Positions 26,122 to 34,301 of a stretch of DNA of 64,000 nucleotides are shown piece after piece (position 1 is the stretch's first letter; every line of letters begins with the position of its first letter). The translations under genes were made by a program, and so were the position numbers. Origin of the DNA: Deltaproteobacteria bacterium (GTDB lineage Bacteria > Myxococcota_A > UBA9042 > PHBI01); the NCBI GenBank assembly GCA_020632715.1, contig JACKFA010000001.1:1807581-1871580 (forward strand). Reading direction: 5' to 3'. The notes under the pieces were generated by a model. It did not search any database and had not been told where the DNA came from. It saw nothing but the letters and a program-made list of their open reading frames with translations.

Positions 26122-28568
26122 TCACTTCCGGATGGGCGTCGCGCTCGCCATCTGGAAGTACATGTTCTCGTCGCACTCGATCTTCATCTCCCAGTCCGTG
26201 ATGTCCTGGAAGCCGGGGACGTTCTTCTGCTTGAGCTTCTCGGTCTCGGCCTTGAGATCGCTGCGGATCCCCTGCGCCTTCCCGCGCTCGATGATGAGAT
26301 AGAACTTGTTCCCGTGGTTGTACTGCTCGAGGTACGGGCCGAGCTGCTCCTTCTTCCCGAGCGGGATGGCCTCGTTCCAGCTGTAGTACGTCTCGCCGCG
26401 CCACGTGATGAGCCACGTGACGACGTCCTCCTCGCAGACCGTCTTGTACTCGCCCCGGAGGAGCCCCGTCCCCACGACGCCTTCGAGTGGTCCGGGTCGA
26501 GGCTGTCGAGGCCGAGCATCACCGTGACCGGCTCGTAGGCGTCGATCGTCTCCTGATCGAGCGGTCGCTTGTGGCAGGTCTCGTAGTACGAGTCGAACAG
26601 GTACTTCTGCGACCAGTGCGGCGAGAGGCTCGGCATGTAGTAGTTCAGCGCCCACGCTGCGGTCGCCGACGCGAGCAGCCCGAGCGCCACGAGCCCCGCC
26701 ATGCGCGTCTTCACCACGAAGAAGAGCGCGAGCACGATCACGCTCGCGATGAGCACGAAGCGCCAGAACGTCGTGAACTCGAAGGCCTTCGTCTGCAGGA
26801 TGGCCTGCAACGTCGGGGACGTGTGCTCGTAGAAGTAGCTGTCCTTCCACGTGGTCGTCGCCGTCGACGACACCTTCCCGTCCGCGTCGATCGGCAGCTC
26901 CTTCGGGAGCGGCCGATCGTACTTGTAGGTCATCAGGTTCCGGAGCTGCTGCGGCTCCTCCTTGATGTCGAGCGCCACCGCGACGACCAGGCCGATCCCG
27001 ACGAGCGCCGCGAAGCGCGCGAGCCACGCGCGGTCGTCGAGGATCTCGTCGATGAAGAGCGCCACGATGATCGCGAGCGCCGGCACCGCCGGGAAGATGT
27101 AGTGGTGGAACTTCGTCGCCGACGCCGTGAACAGGAAGAACGTGAACAGGAACCACGACGCGAGGAAGATGTGCGCCTGCACGCGCGCGTCGCGGCTCTT
27201 CCCCTTCAGGCGGAAGAGCCCGAAGAGGGCGAGCGGGACGAACGCGATCCACGGGAAGGTGCCGACGCCGAGCCACTTGATGAAGTGCTCGAACGTGCCG
27301 CTGTCGATCTGATGCACCCCCTCGCCGAGCCGCTTGAACTGATCGTGGATGATGAAGCGGTCCCAGTAGGGCTTCCCGTGCCGGGTGAACATCGCGATGT
27401 ACCAGGGGAACCCGGTCGCGATGAAGATGAGGAGCCCGCGCAGGATCTCGACGCGCAGGAGCGTCCGCCACGCCTGCGACACGAGGAGCCAGATGAGCCC
27501 GGCGAGGAACGGGATCCCGGGCGCGAGGAAGCCCTTCGCGTACATGCTCATCGCGATGAACACGAAGAACGCGACCAGGTAGTACTTCCGCAGCCAGCGG
27601 TCCTTGAACGCGTCCGTCAGGCCACCGGCGCGCGCGCGCTCGCGCCGCCACTGCAGCGCGAACCAGAGCGCCGCGACGCCGAGGATGAGCAGGTAGAAGA
27701 TCGCGTGCGCGGACCCCTTGTGGAGGAGCCCCCAGAAGAACGCCTTCGTCGGGGAGAGGTCGGCCGGCGCCGGGTCGTCGAGATCGTTCCACAGCAGGAT
27801 GTACTGCGGCAGCGTGTTCAGCAGCACGAACGCGCCCGTGAGCCACGTCCACCGCATGAACTTCTTGTCGCCCATCCTCTCGCGTGGCCCGAACACGGCG
27901 AGCATCAAGAAGAACATGCCTATCGCGAGCATCGCGACGAACGGCATGTCCGTCTGGGCCTGGCGACTCACCATGTAGAAGAACGGCGAGGTCGCGAGCA
28001 CGAGCGCCGCGAGGAGCCCCGTCCGCCGCCGCCAGATCTTCGAGACCGCGAGGTACGAGATGTACACCGCGAGGATCGCGAGCAGCGCGTTCGGCAGGCG
28101 CAGCGCCCACTCGCCCCGCCCGATCACGCGCGAGACGATCGCCTCGCTCCAGAAGATGAAGATCGGCTTCGAGAAGAACGGCTCGCCCTGCGGCTTCTCG
28201 TCACCCACCGACCCGCGGTAGCCCCACCAGGGGCTCACCCAGTCATAGGTGTCGAGCATCTCCGTCGTGACGGCGCCGTAGTGCGTCTCCCAGGGATCCC
28301 AGAGCCCGAAGGCGCCGAGGTTCGGCAGGAAGATGAGGCACGCGCCCAGAAACACGAAGAGCCGCACACGGCGCTCGTGCCGTGGCGGCTCCCAGGCCCT
28401 GATCGTGTCGACCTCGTCGTTGAGGATCGGCACCGGCGGGCCATCGCTGACCTCCGGATCCGGCTCCACGACGACCGGGAGCACCTCGGGCACGTCGGAG
28501 TGCCCCCCGGCGCCGCGGCGCTTCGGGAGGGCGTCTTGCTCCAGCGTGTCTGAGGCGCCCGCGGACAC
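26122..28568 (-). CDS. ArnT/PMT-like membrane glycosyltransferase (interrupted by one frameshift)
   Basis: GT-C type glycosyltransferase that takes sugars from lipid-linked donors outside the inner membrane. The N-terminus (about 1-65) is cytosolic. TM1 is followed by the first periplasmic loop F-G-L-W-D-P-W-E-T-H-Y-G with the conserved acidic pair, then E-K-P-Q-G-E-P-F-F-S-K-P, matching the E-K-P-P segment of ArnT/PMT proteins. About 11 further TM helices follow, then a soluble C-terminal domain. The frame is lost at 26480-26481, where adding one G to a GG pair restores an 815-aa protein ending T-P-I-R-K. It begins 9 bp after rpsI, so it is probably cotranscribed with rplM-rpsI. Acceptor and sugar are unknown. 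Confidence 0.8.
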
Positions 28569-28577
28569 GGACCCGTT

Positions 28578-28988
28578 CTAGCGCTTCGAGAACTGGAAGC
28601 GCTTGCGGGCGCCGGGGCGACCGTACTTCTTCCGCTCGACGACGCGCGCGTCGCGCGTCAGGAAGCCGGAGCGCTTGAGCGCCGGGCGGTGCGTCTCGAC
28701 CGAGACGGCCGCGAGCGCGCGCGAGATACCGTGCTTCACGGCCTCGGCCTGGCCCGAGAGGCCGCCGCCGCTCACCGTCGCCCAGACGTCCCACTTGCCC
28801 TCGGTCTCGGTGACCTGGAAGGGCTGGTTGATGATCATCAGCAGCGTGGCGCGACGGAAGTACTCGTCGGACTCGCGGCGGTTGATCGTGACCTTGCCGC
28901 TGCCGGGGGTGAGGAACACCCGCGCGCTGGCTTCCTTGCGCCGCCCGGTAGCGTTGACGCGCTGCCCGTTTACTTTCGTATTCGACAT
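28578..28988 (-). CDS. rpsI: 30S ribosomal protein S9
   Basis: S9 of the small subunit, whose C-terminal tail reaches the P-site tRNA. 136 aa, normal length. Family marks are A-T-G-R-R-K-E-A-S-A-R-V, the G-G-G-L-S-G-Q-A-E-A glycine-rich helix start, and the ending K-K-Y-G-R-P-G-A-R-K-R-F-Q-F-S-K-R with the universal S-K-R terminus. It is 11 bp after rplM, the conserved rplM-rpsI order. Confidence 0.97.
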   Translation of the reverse strand: MSNTKVNGQRVNATGRRKEASARVFLTPGSGKVTINRRESDEYFRRATLLMIINQPFQVTETEGKWDVWATVSGGGLSGQAEAVKHGISRALAAVSVETHRPALKRSGFLTRDARVVERKKYGRPGARKRFQFSKR

Positions 28989-28999
28989 GACTTAGTCGC

Positions 29000-29443
29000 T
29001 CACACCTTGGAGAGGTCGAGGGCCTGGGGCTGCTGCGCCGTGTGCGGATGATCCGGCCCGGCGTAGACCTTGAGCTTCTTCAGCTGCCGACGGCCGAGGG
29101 GGCCCTTCGGGAGCATGCCCTTCACCGCGAGCTCCACGACCTTGGTGCTGTCCTTGGCCAGCGCCTGCGCCGCGGTCATCTCCTTGAGCCCACCGAGGTA
29201 GCCGGTGTGGCGGCGGTACATCTTGTCCTGCAGCTTGTTGCCGGTGAGGACGAGCTGATCCGCGTTCACCACGACGACGAAGTCGCCGCAGTCGGCGTGG
29301 GGGGTGTAGGTCGGGCGGTGCTTGCCGCGGAGGACGGCCGCGATGCGGGAGGCGGCGCGACCCAGGGTGACGCCCTGGAGGTCGACCACGTGCCAAGCCC
29401 GCTCGATGGTGTCGGGAGTGAAGCTGACGGTGTTCATCGTCAT
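29000..29443 (-). CDS. rplM: 50S ribosomal protein L13
   Basis: L13 of the large subunit, an early assembly protein. 147 aa from the ATG at 29443. Family marks are A-W-H-V-V-D-L-Q-G-V-T-L-G-R-A-A-S, H-A-D-C-G-D-F-V-V-V-V-N, Y-R-R-H-T-G-Y-L-G-G and G-M-L-P-K-G-P-L-G-R. A second ATG at 29437 is possible; AGGATC just upstream is better spaced for 29437 (about 10 bases), while 29443 keeps the M-T-M-N start. It is first gene of the unit that continues to rpsI and the glycosyltransferase. Confidence 0.97.
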   Translation of the reverse strand: MTMNTVSFTPDTIERAWHVVDLQGVTLGRAASRIAAVLRGKHRPTYTPHADCGDFVVVVNADQLVLTGNKLQDKMYRRHTGYLGGLKEMTAAQALAKDSTKVVELAVKGMLPKGPLGRRQLKKLKVYAGPDHPHTAQQPQALDLSKV

Positions 29444-29509
29444 TCTGATCCTGCAGAGAGACAGGCGTCCGGGCTCGGGAGGAGGACCCCCCGGGCGCGG
29501 AGCCGGAAC

Positions 29510-29538
29510 CGTATAGAGGGGGACGAGGCGGCTGTCAA
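29510..29538 (-). promoter_or_regulatory. Promoter of rplM-rpsI
   Basis: On the minus strand TTGACA (29538-29533), a 17-base spacer and TATACG (29515-29510). It lies between the metK stop and rplM, giving about 60 bases of leader, so the ribosomal genes have their own promoter. Confidence 0.8.
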
Positions 29539-29580
29539 CGACAAAGCCACCCGCAGCGCGGGCGGCCGGGCCGCCTCCGT

Positions 29581-30747
29581 TCAGACCGCGGCGCGCAGCG
29601 CCTCGGCGCGGTCCGTCTTCTCCCACGAGAACTCGGAGCGGCCGAAGTGGCCGTACGCGGCGGTCGGGGCGTAGATCGCGCGGCGCAGGTCGAGCTGCTC
29701 GATCATGGCGGCCGGGCGGAAGTCGAAGGTCGCCTTCACGGCGCGCTCGATCTTCTTCACGTCGACCGTCTCGGTGCCGAAGCAGTCGACGAGGACGCTC
29801 ATCGGCTGCGCGACGCCGATCGCGTAGGCGACCTGGACCTCGCAGCGCTTGGCGAGCCCGGCGGCGACGACGTTCTTGGCGACGTAGCGGCCGTAGTAGG
29901 CGGCGCTGCGGTCGACCTTGGAGGGGTCCTTCCCGGAGAAGGCGCCGCCGCCGTGGCGCGCGTAGCCGCCGTAGGTGTCGACGATGATCTTCCGGCCCGT
30001 GAGGCCCGCGTCGCCGACGGGGCCACCGACCACGAAGCGGCCGGTCGGGTTCACGAAGTACTTCGTCTTGTCGTCGAGCAGGGCCGCCGGGAGGATCGGC
30101 TGGATCACGGTCTCCATGACCGCCGACCGCACCTGATCCCAGCTCGCCGCCTCGGTGTGCTGCGTCGACACGACGACCGCGTCGATGCGCTTCGGCACGC
30201 CGTTCTCGTACTCGATCGTGACCTGGCTCTTGCTGTCCGGGCGCAGGAAGTCGACGAGGCCGCTCTTCCGCACCTCGGCGAGCTTGTGCACGAGCTGGTG
30301 GCTCAGCTGGATCGGCATCGGCATGAGCTCGGGCGTCTCGTCGCAGGCGAACCCGAACATGAGCCCCTGATCGCCGGCGCCCTGGTCCTTCGTCTCGGCC
30401 TCGTAGGTGCCCTTGCCGTCGACGCCACGCGCGATGTCGGGGCTCTGGCGGCCGATCGCCACGAGGACCGAGCAGGTGTCGGCGTCGAAGCCCGCCATCG
30501 GGTCCGTGTAGCCGATCTTGCGCACCGTCTCGCGGACGATGTCCTGCGCGTTGAAGCGCGCCGACGTCGTGATCTCGCCGCCCACGAGCACGAGGCCCGT
30601 CGTGCAGAACGTCTCGCAGGCGACGCGGGACTGCGGGTCCTCGGCGAGGCACGCGTCGAGGATGGCGTCCGAGACCTGGTCGGACACCTTGTCCGGGTGG
30701 CCCTCGCTGACCGATTCCGAGGTGAAGAAGTAGTCCTTGAGCGCCAT
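29581..30747 (-). CDS. metK: S-adenosylmethionine synthase
   Basis: Makes SAM from methionine and ATP. 388 aa, normal length. Visible motifs are F-F-T-S-E-S-V-S-E-G-H-P-D-K at the start, D-Q-G-L-M-F-G-F-A (the G-A-G-D-Q-G-L family signature), G-G-A-F-S-G-K-D-P-S-K-V-D-R-S and the potassium and magnesium binding acidic residues around them. The gene stands alone with a likely promoter about 60 bp upstream. I looked for a SAM-type riboswitch in the leader and saw none. Confidence 0.97.
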   Translation of the reverse strand: MALKDYFFTSESVSEGHPDKVSDQVSDAILDACLAEDPQSRVACETFCTTGLVLVGGEITTSARFNAQDIVRETVRKIGYTDPMAGFDADTCSVLVAIGRQSPDIARGVDGKGTYEAETKDQGAGDQGLMFGFACDETPELMPMPIQLSHQLVHKLAEVRKSGLVDFLRPDSKSQVTIEYENGVPKRIDAVVVSTQHTEAASWDQVRSAVMETVIQPILPAALLDDKTKYFVNPTGRFVVGGPVGDAGLTGRKIIVDTYGGYARHGGGAFSGKDPSKVDRSAAYYGRYVAKNVVAAGLAKRCEVQVAYAIGVAQPMSVLVDCFGTETVDVKKIERAVKATFDFRPAAMIEQLDLRRAIYAPTAAYGHFGRSEFSWEKTDRAEALRAAV

Positions 30748-30802
30748 GCGCGGTCTCCAGGGGCGTCGAGCGAGCCGGTAGCGGCCCGAAATGGAAGGCG
30801 CT

Positions 30803-30831
30803 TCCTACAGCGCCGCGCACGCCTCCGTCAA
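30803..30831 (-). promoter_or_regulatory. Possible promoter of metK
   Basis: On the minus strand TTGACG (30831-30826), a 17-base spacer and GTAGGA (30808-30803). The -10 box is weak. Confidence 0.4.
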
Positions 30832-30936
30832 GGACGGTGCGCGCGGAATGTCACGCCCCTCGCGCGAGCCCGGAGCGGCGCCGCCCGCGGCCGAGCGCCC
30901 GGTCGGGGCCGCCGGGATCCACGCCCGCCGCCGCCG

Positions 30937-31857
30937 TCAGTACGCCGGCATCTCCGGCGAGTACTTGAAGCCCACGCCGAACTGCATCTGCTCGGGCTTC
31001 TCGACCGCGCTCGAGTACCCGATGTCGAGCGCCCACTCCTTCGTGCCATAGCCGAACCCCCCGGAGATCCGCTCCTGCTCGAGCACGCGGTCGACGAGCA
31101 CCCCCGCGCGCAGGAAGAACGCGCCCTGGATCGCGTACTGCGCCCCGAAGGCGTAGTCGAGCACGGCGCCGTCGATGCGATCCGCGAGATCGATCTCGAG
31201 GTCGCCCGAGAGCTCGAGGGCGTCGAACGTGAGCGTGAGCCCGAGCCCGAGCTTGCGGCGCGCCTCGTCGCTGTCGGTCTCGAGCAGGTTCTGCCCGACG
31301 ACGCCGAGCCGGATCCGCTGCGCCACGTCGAACATCAGCCCCGCGTCGATGGTCCAGGCGTCCGTGTCCGGGAACGCGTCCTTCGAGGTCCCGACCGTGA
31401 GATCGAGGTAGCGCACGCCGACGCCCGCGAAGAGCGCGAAGTCGCCGCTCACGTACTGCGTCGAGATCCCGCCGCGGAAGCTGTGCCCGTCGCGGTCGAC
31501 CCCGTCGATCGCGCTCGAGATGTAGTCGTAGGCGATCCCCATCGCCACGATCTGGTTCGTGTGCCCGTCGATGACCGCGGCGCCGACGGTGTTCCCGTCG
31601 CGCCCGTCGAGGTAGCCGTAGCGCACCTCGGCGATGACGCGATGGACCCGCGAGAGCCCGGCCGGGTTGAAGTAGAGGGCGGTCGGCCCCCACGCGGACG
31701 CGCGGACGGCGTCGGAGAGCCCGAGGCTCGCGGGTGGCGCGCCGTCCTCGCGCGACTGCGCGGAGGCCGGAGCGGGGAGGGCGAGCAGGACGAGCGCGAG
31801 CAGCGCCGGGATCGGCAGCGCGAGAGCGCGAAGAACGTGCGCGGGGCGGGGCGTCAT
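30937..31857 (-). CDS. PorV/PorQ-like outer-membrane beta-barrel protein
   Basis: 306 aa from ATG 31857 (310 if an ATG at 31869 is used). Signal peptide A-L-A-L-P-I-P-A-L-L-A-L-V-L-L-A-L-P with A-S-A cleavage. The mature start A-W-G-P-T-A-L-Y-F-N-P-A-G-L-S-R matches the N-P-A-G motif of FadL/PorV-type barrels, followed by alternating amphipathic strands such as G-V-G-V-R-Y-L-D-L-T-V and ending F-G-V-G-F-K-Y-S-P. Family members act as porins, hydrophobic-compound channels or type IX shuttle proteins; the sequence does not say which. It is unlinked to other transport genes and convergent with nothing close. Confidence 0.7.
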   Translation of the reverse strand: MTPRPAHVLRALALPIPALLALVLLALPAPASAQSREDGAPPASLGLSDAVRASAWGPTALYFNPAGLSRVHRVIAEVRYGYLDGRDGNTVGAAVIDGHTNQIVAMGIAYDYISSAIDGVDRDGHSFRGGISTQYVSGDFALFAGVGVRYLDLTVGTSKDAFPDTDAWTIDAGLMFDVAQRIRLGVVGQNLLETDSDEARRKLGLGLTLTFDALELSGDLEIDLADRIDGAVLDYAFGAQYAIQGAFFLRAGVLVDRVLEQERISGGFGYGTKEWALDIGYSSAVEKPEQMQFGVGFKYSPEMPAY

Positions 31858-32048
31858 GGGCTCAGGCACTCCGAGGTGACCGGAAACGGCGGCGCGGGGG
31901 TCGCGAGGCGGCGCGTCCTCTCCGGACGCCGGTGGCCGTCACCGCTACCGAGCGCCCCGGAAGCTTGTCAACCCCGGCCTCCTGTGAGTCTATTTCGTTG
32001 CTCCCGGCGCCGCGGCGCCGCCGCGAGAAGCCTCGTCGAAGGAAGCCC

Positions 32049-32252
32049 ATGCCCCCGAACACCGACAACAAGGGCGGCGGGATCGCCCAGATCGCCCTCA
32101 CCGTGCTCGCCGTCGTGGCGGCCTTCCTCGTGCTGCGCTTCGTGGTCGGCGTCGCCATGGCGATCATGAAGTGGATCATCATCGCGGCCGGCGTGCTCTT
32201 CGTCGCGTGGCTCTTCATGCGCGACTCGGGCGGCGGCAAGCGCTCTTCGTGA
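32049..32252 (+). CDS. Small two-helix membrane protein
   Basis: 67 aa. ATG 32049 follows GAAGGAAG and gives M-P-P-N-T-D-N-K-G-G-G, then two adjacent hydrophobic segments (I-A-L-T-V-L-A-V-V-A-A-F-L-V-L and A-I-M-K-W-I-I-I-A-A-G-V-L-F-V-A-W-L-F) separated by a short turn, and a charged tail. No Cys and no known domain. Its stop overlaps the GTG start of the next gene by 4 bases (GTGA), so the two are translationally coupled. Function unknown. Confidence 0.7.
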   Translation: MPPNTDNKGGGIAQIALTVLAVVAAFLVLRFVVGVAMAIMKWIIIAAGVLFVAWLFMRDSGGGKRSS

Positions 32253-32950
32253 CCCACGCGGGCGGCCTCCGCCGGCTCGCGCGCGCCGCCCTGGCGGCGG
32301 CCTCCGCGGCGCTCACCGTCGCGGCGCTCCTCCCGGTCTCCGCGCGCGCCCTCCCGCCAGCGCCCGCGGACGCGCCCTACGGCTCGCGGATCGCGTTCTG
32401 GGGGTGGTCGAACGACTCCCGGTGGATCGCCTACACGCGCACGCGCCGGCGCCCGGCGCCCGTGCGGCACCAGGAGCCAATCGACGAGGTGCAGCTCATG
32501 CACCGGCAGGTGAAGGGCGGCGAGCTCACGGGCTTCGGCACCATGACCGGCGGCGACGTCGAGGCGTGGGCGCGCGCGCACGACTACGTCGTGGGCCCGG
32601 CGCGGGTGACCCGGGAGAACGACGAGTCCTGGCGCTTCGTCGTCGACGGCCGCCCCATCGAGCTCGCCGTGCGCGTCGCCGACGGCGTGTCGTTCACCGT
32701 GCGCGCCGGCGACGAGGTCTTGCTCGAGCACCGCTTCGACAAGGTCTACGTCGGAGTGACACCCGCGCTCTACCCGTCGCCCGACCGCCGGCAGGCGATC
32801 CTCATCCTCTCGCTCGACACGGGCTGGATCATCGACGCCGGGCTGTACCCGCTGAAGCTGCCACCGCCGCCGGCGGCGCCGGCCGCGGAGGCGCCTGCGC
32901 CTGCGCGCGAGGCCGCGACCAAGCCGGAGACCCCGACGCCGCCTCGGTGA
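32249..32950 (+). CDS. Secreted protein of unknown function
   Basis: 233 aa from the GTG at 32249, which overlaps the previous stop and opens a signal peptide (L-A-R-A-A-L-A-A-A-S-A-A-L-T-V-A-A-L-L). The mature N-terminus S-R-I-A-F-W-G-W-S-N-D-S-R-W-I-A-Y-T-R-T resembles one blade of a WD/TolB-type propeller, but only one such unit is seen. The C-terminus is a Pro/Ala-rich tail of about 35 residues. An in-frame ATG at 32171 exists but lies inside the upstream gene. Probably periplasmic. Confidence 0.6.
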   Translation: MTHAGGLRRLARAALAAASAALTVAALLPVSARALPPAPADAPYGSRIAFWGWSNDSRWIAYTRTRRRPAPVRHQEPIDEVQLMHRQVKGGELTGFGTMTGGDVEAWARAHDYVVGPARVTRENDESWRFVVDGRPIELAVRVADGVSFTVRAGDEVLLEHRFDKVYVGVTPALYPSPDRRQAILILSLDTGWIIDAGLYPLKLPPPPAAPAAEAPAPAREAATKPETPTPPR

Positions 32951-32986
32951 GCGCCGGCACATCCCCGGACCGACCCGATCGCGCCC

Positions 32987-33024
32987 AAAAAACGACAAAG
33001 GCGCCGTCCGACTCCGGAGGCGCC
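32987..33024 (-). terminator. Intrinsic terminator of the 33077-33913 gene
   Basis: Read on the minus strand, GGCGCC (33024-33019) pairs with GGCGCC (33005-33000), followed by TTTGTCGTTTTTT. It lies between two convergent genes. Confidence 0.75.
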
Positions 33025-33076
33025 CCCATCATGTCCCCGCGTGCGCCGCCCATCACGGTCGGCGCGCGGTCGTCGC

Positions 33077-33913
33077 TCAGCCCTTCGAGCCCGGCCCGAG
33101 GCCGAGCAGGTTCTTCCGCGCGCGCTCGAGCTCGCTCGTGCTCACGCGCGACCAGCGCGTCTTCCTGCGGCTGTCGATGGCCTCGGTCGCCTGGCGCCGC
33201 GCCTCGACCTCGCCCGCCGAGAGCGTCGCCGCCTTACGGCTCTGGCCCCGCTTCACGAGCACCTTGCGGCCGCTGCCCTCCGCCTCGGGTGCCGGGCCAG
33301 GCTCCTCGGCGGCCTCGGCCGCCGCGGCCTCACCCTTCGTCTTGATCCGCCGCTTCCGCTCGGCGCGCGGCGTGGCCTGCGCGGTCACGGCAGCCGGCGC
33401 GCGCTGACGCTTCGCCTTCGCCGGCGGCGCGGCGGCCGCCTCGCTCGGGTCGGACTTGAGCTTCCAGCGCCCCTGGTTGTCCTTCACGAACAGATCGTTC
33501 GCCTGCTTCCCGAGCGCGATCTTGAGCGCGCGCTTCGGATCGGCGTCGCTCATGTTGTTCTGCTTCACCGCGCGGAGGAGCTCCTCCTCGGTGTGCCAGC
33601 CGGGGTTGTCCTGCATCCACTTCTCGAGCGCGTCACCGACGCGCTTCCGGCTCCGGCGCTTGCGCTTGCCCGGCTTCTCCGCCGCCGAGGCCGCAGGAGC
33701 CGCCTCGGCCCTCGGGGCCGGCGGTGCCTGCGAGGCGCTCGCCGCCGCGGCTTTCGGCCCCTCGAGGATGAACCGTATGCCCTCGAGCGTGCGAATGAGG
33801 TCGCCGATTCGCTGAACCGGCACCGTGGCAGTGGCCTGTCCAAGCTCCACTTTCACGCGGCCGCCCGAAATCGAGAACTTCGCCTCTTCGATCGCGGTCC
33901 CAAGCGATGTCAT
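33077..33913 (-). CDS. Basic Ala/Lys-rich protein of unknown function
   Basis: 278 aa in blocks. Residues 1-55 form a beta-rich segment (F-S-I-S-G-G-R-V-K-V-E-L-G-Q-A-T-A-T-V) and helix. A disordered Ala/Pro stretch and a very basic patch (G-K-R-K-R-R-S-R-K-R) follow. Residues about 92-150 fold like a winged helix (A-L-E-K-W-M-Q-D-N-P-G-W-H-T-E-E-E-L-L-R-A-V, ending F-V-K-D-N-Q-G-R-W-K-L). A second basic disordered region and a C-terminal helical segment complete it. DNA or RNA binding is an inference from charge and the winged-helix look. It has its own terminator and a GGAG site before the ATG. Confidence 0.6.
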   Translation of the reverse strand: MTSLGTAIEEAKFSISGGRVKVELGQATATVPVQRIGDLIRTLEGIRFILEGPKAAAASASQAPPAPRAEAAPAASAAEKPGKRKRRSRKRVGDALEKWMQDNPGWHTEEELLRAVKQNNMSDADPKRALKIALGKQANDLFVKDNQGRWKLKSDPSEAAAAPPAKAKRQRAPAAVTAQATPRAERKRRIKTKGEAAAAEAAEEPGPAPEAEGSGRKVLVKRGQSRKAATLSAGEVEARRQATEAIDSRRKTRWSRVSTSELERARKNLLGLGPGSKG

Positions 33914-34301
33914 TCAGTTTGCTCCATGTTCGGCAGTCGCGGGTGCACGACGAGCGTCCCCGGCAAAGTGCTGAGGCGCGCGCGCATTTGCTCGTGTCGT
34001 CTATTCCCGCCGAATGTGAGCGGCGGGGACGCCGGCGGCCATCGACTCGATCTCCCTGGAAGAAAATGACCTGTGCAGGTCGATGGCGTGGCACACGATA
34101 ATGTCGAATTCGGATTGTCGCAACAGATAATTGCGGGCCTCGATTGACAATCGACGGGTCCTCCACCGACATCGCCGCGAGCGCGCGCGCCAGACCCGCG
34201 ACAATGGCTCCCCTCCGCGTCATCAGCGGGCTCGCGGCCGCCATCGTTGACGTCCTCGCGGCGAGCGGATAGCGTCGCGCACGCTCGAACCCGAGGCTCG
34301 C
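33914..34301. other. AT-richer divergent intergenic region
   Basis: No convincing gene lies in this gap between two divergent genes. It is visibly less GC-rich than its surroundings. It holds a perfect 13-base palindrome CGATTGACAATCG at 34141-34153, a promoter for the downstream gene at 34247-34275, and a 67-codon minus-strand reading frame (34204-34001) that I could not confirm as coding. Confidence 0.5.
34247..34275 (+). promoter_or_regulatory. Promoter of threonine ammonia-lyase gene
   Basis: TTGACG (34247-34252), a 17-base spacer and TAGCGT (34270-34275). Transcription would start about 20 bases before the ATG at 34302. Confidence 0.55.

Noticed and set aside
30748..30936. SAM or SAH riboswitch before metK
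   Set aside because: I searched the leader for conserved cores and saw none; only a weak TTGACG promoter is present.
34001..34204. 67-codon minus-strand gene before ilvA
   Set aside because: The C-terminal part looks protein-like but the first 20 residues are Arg-rich and no ribosome-binding site was found; kept only as a low-interest finding.
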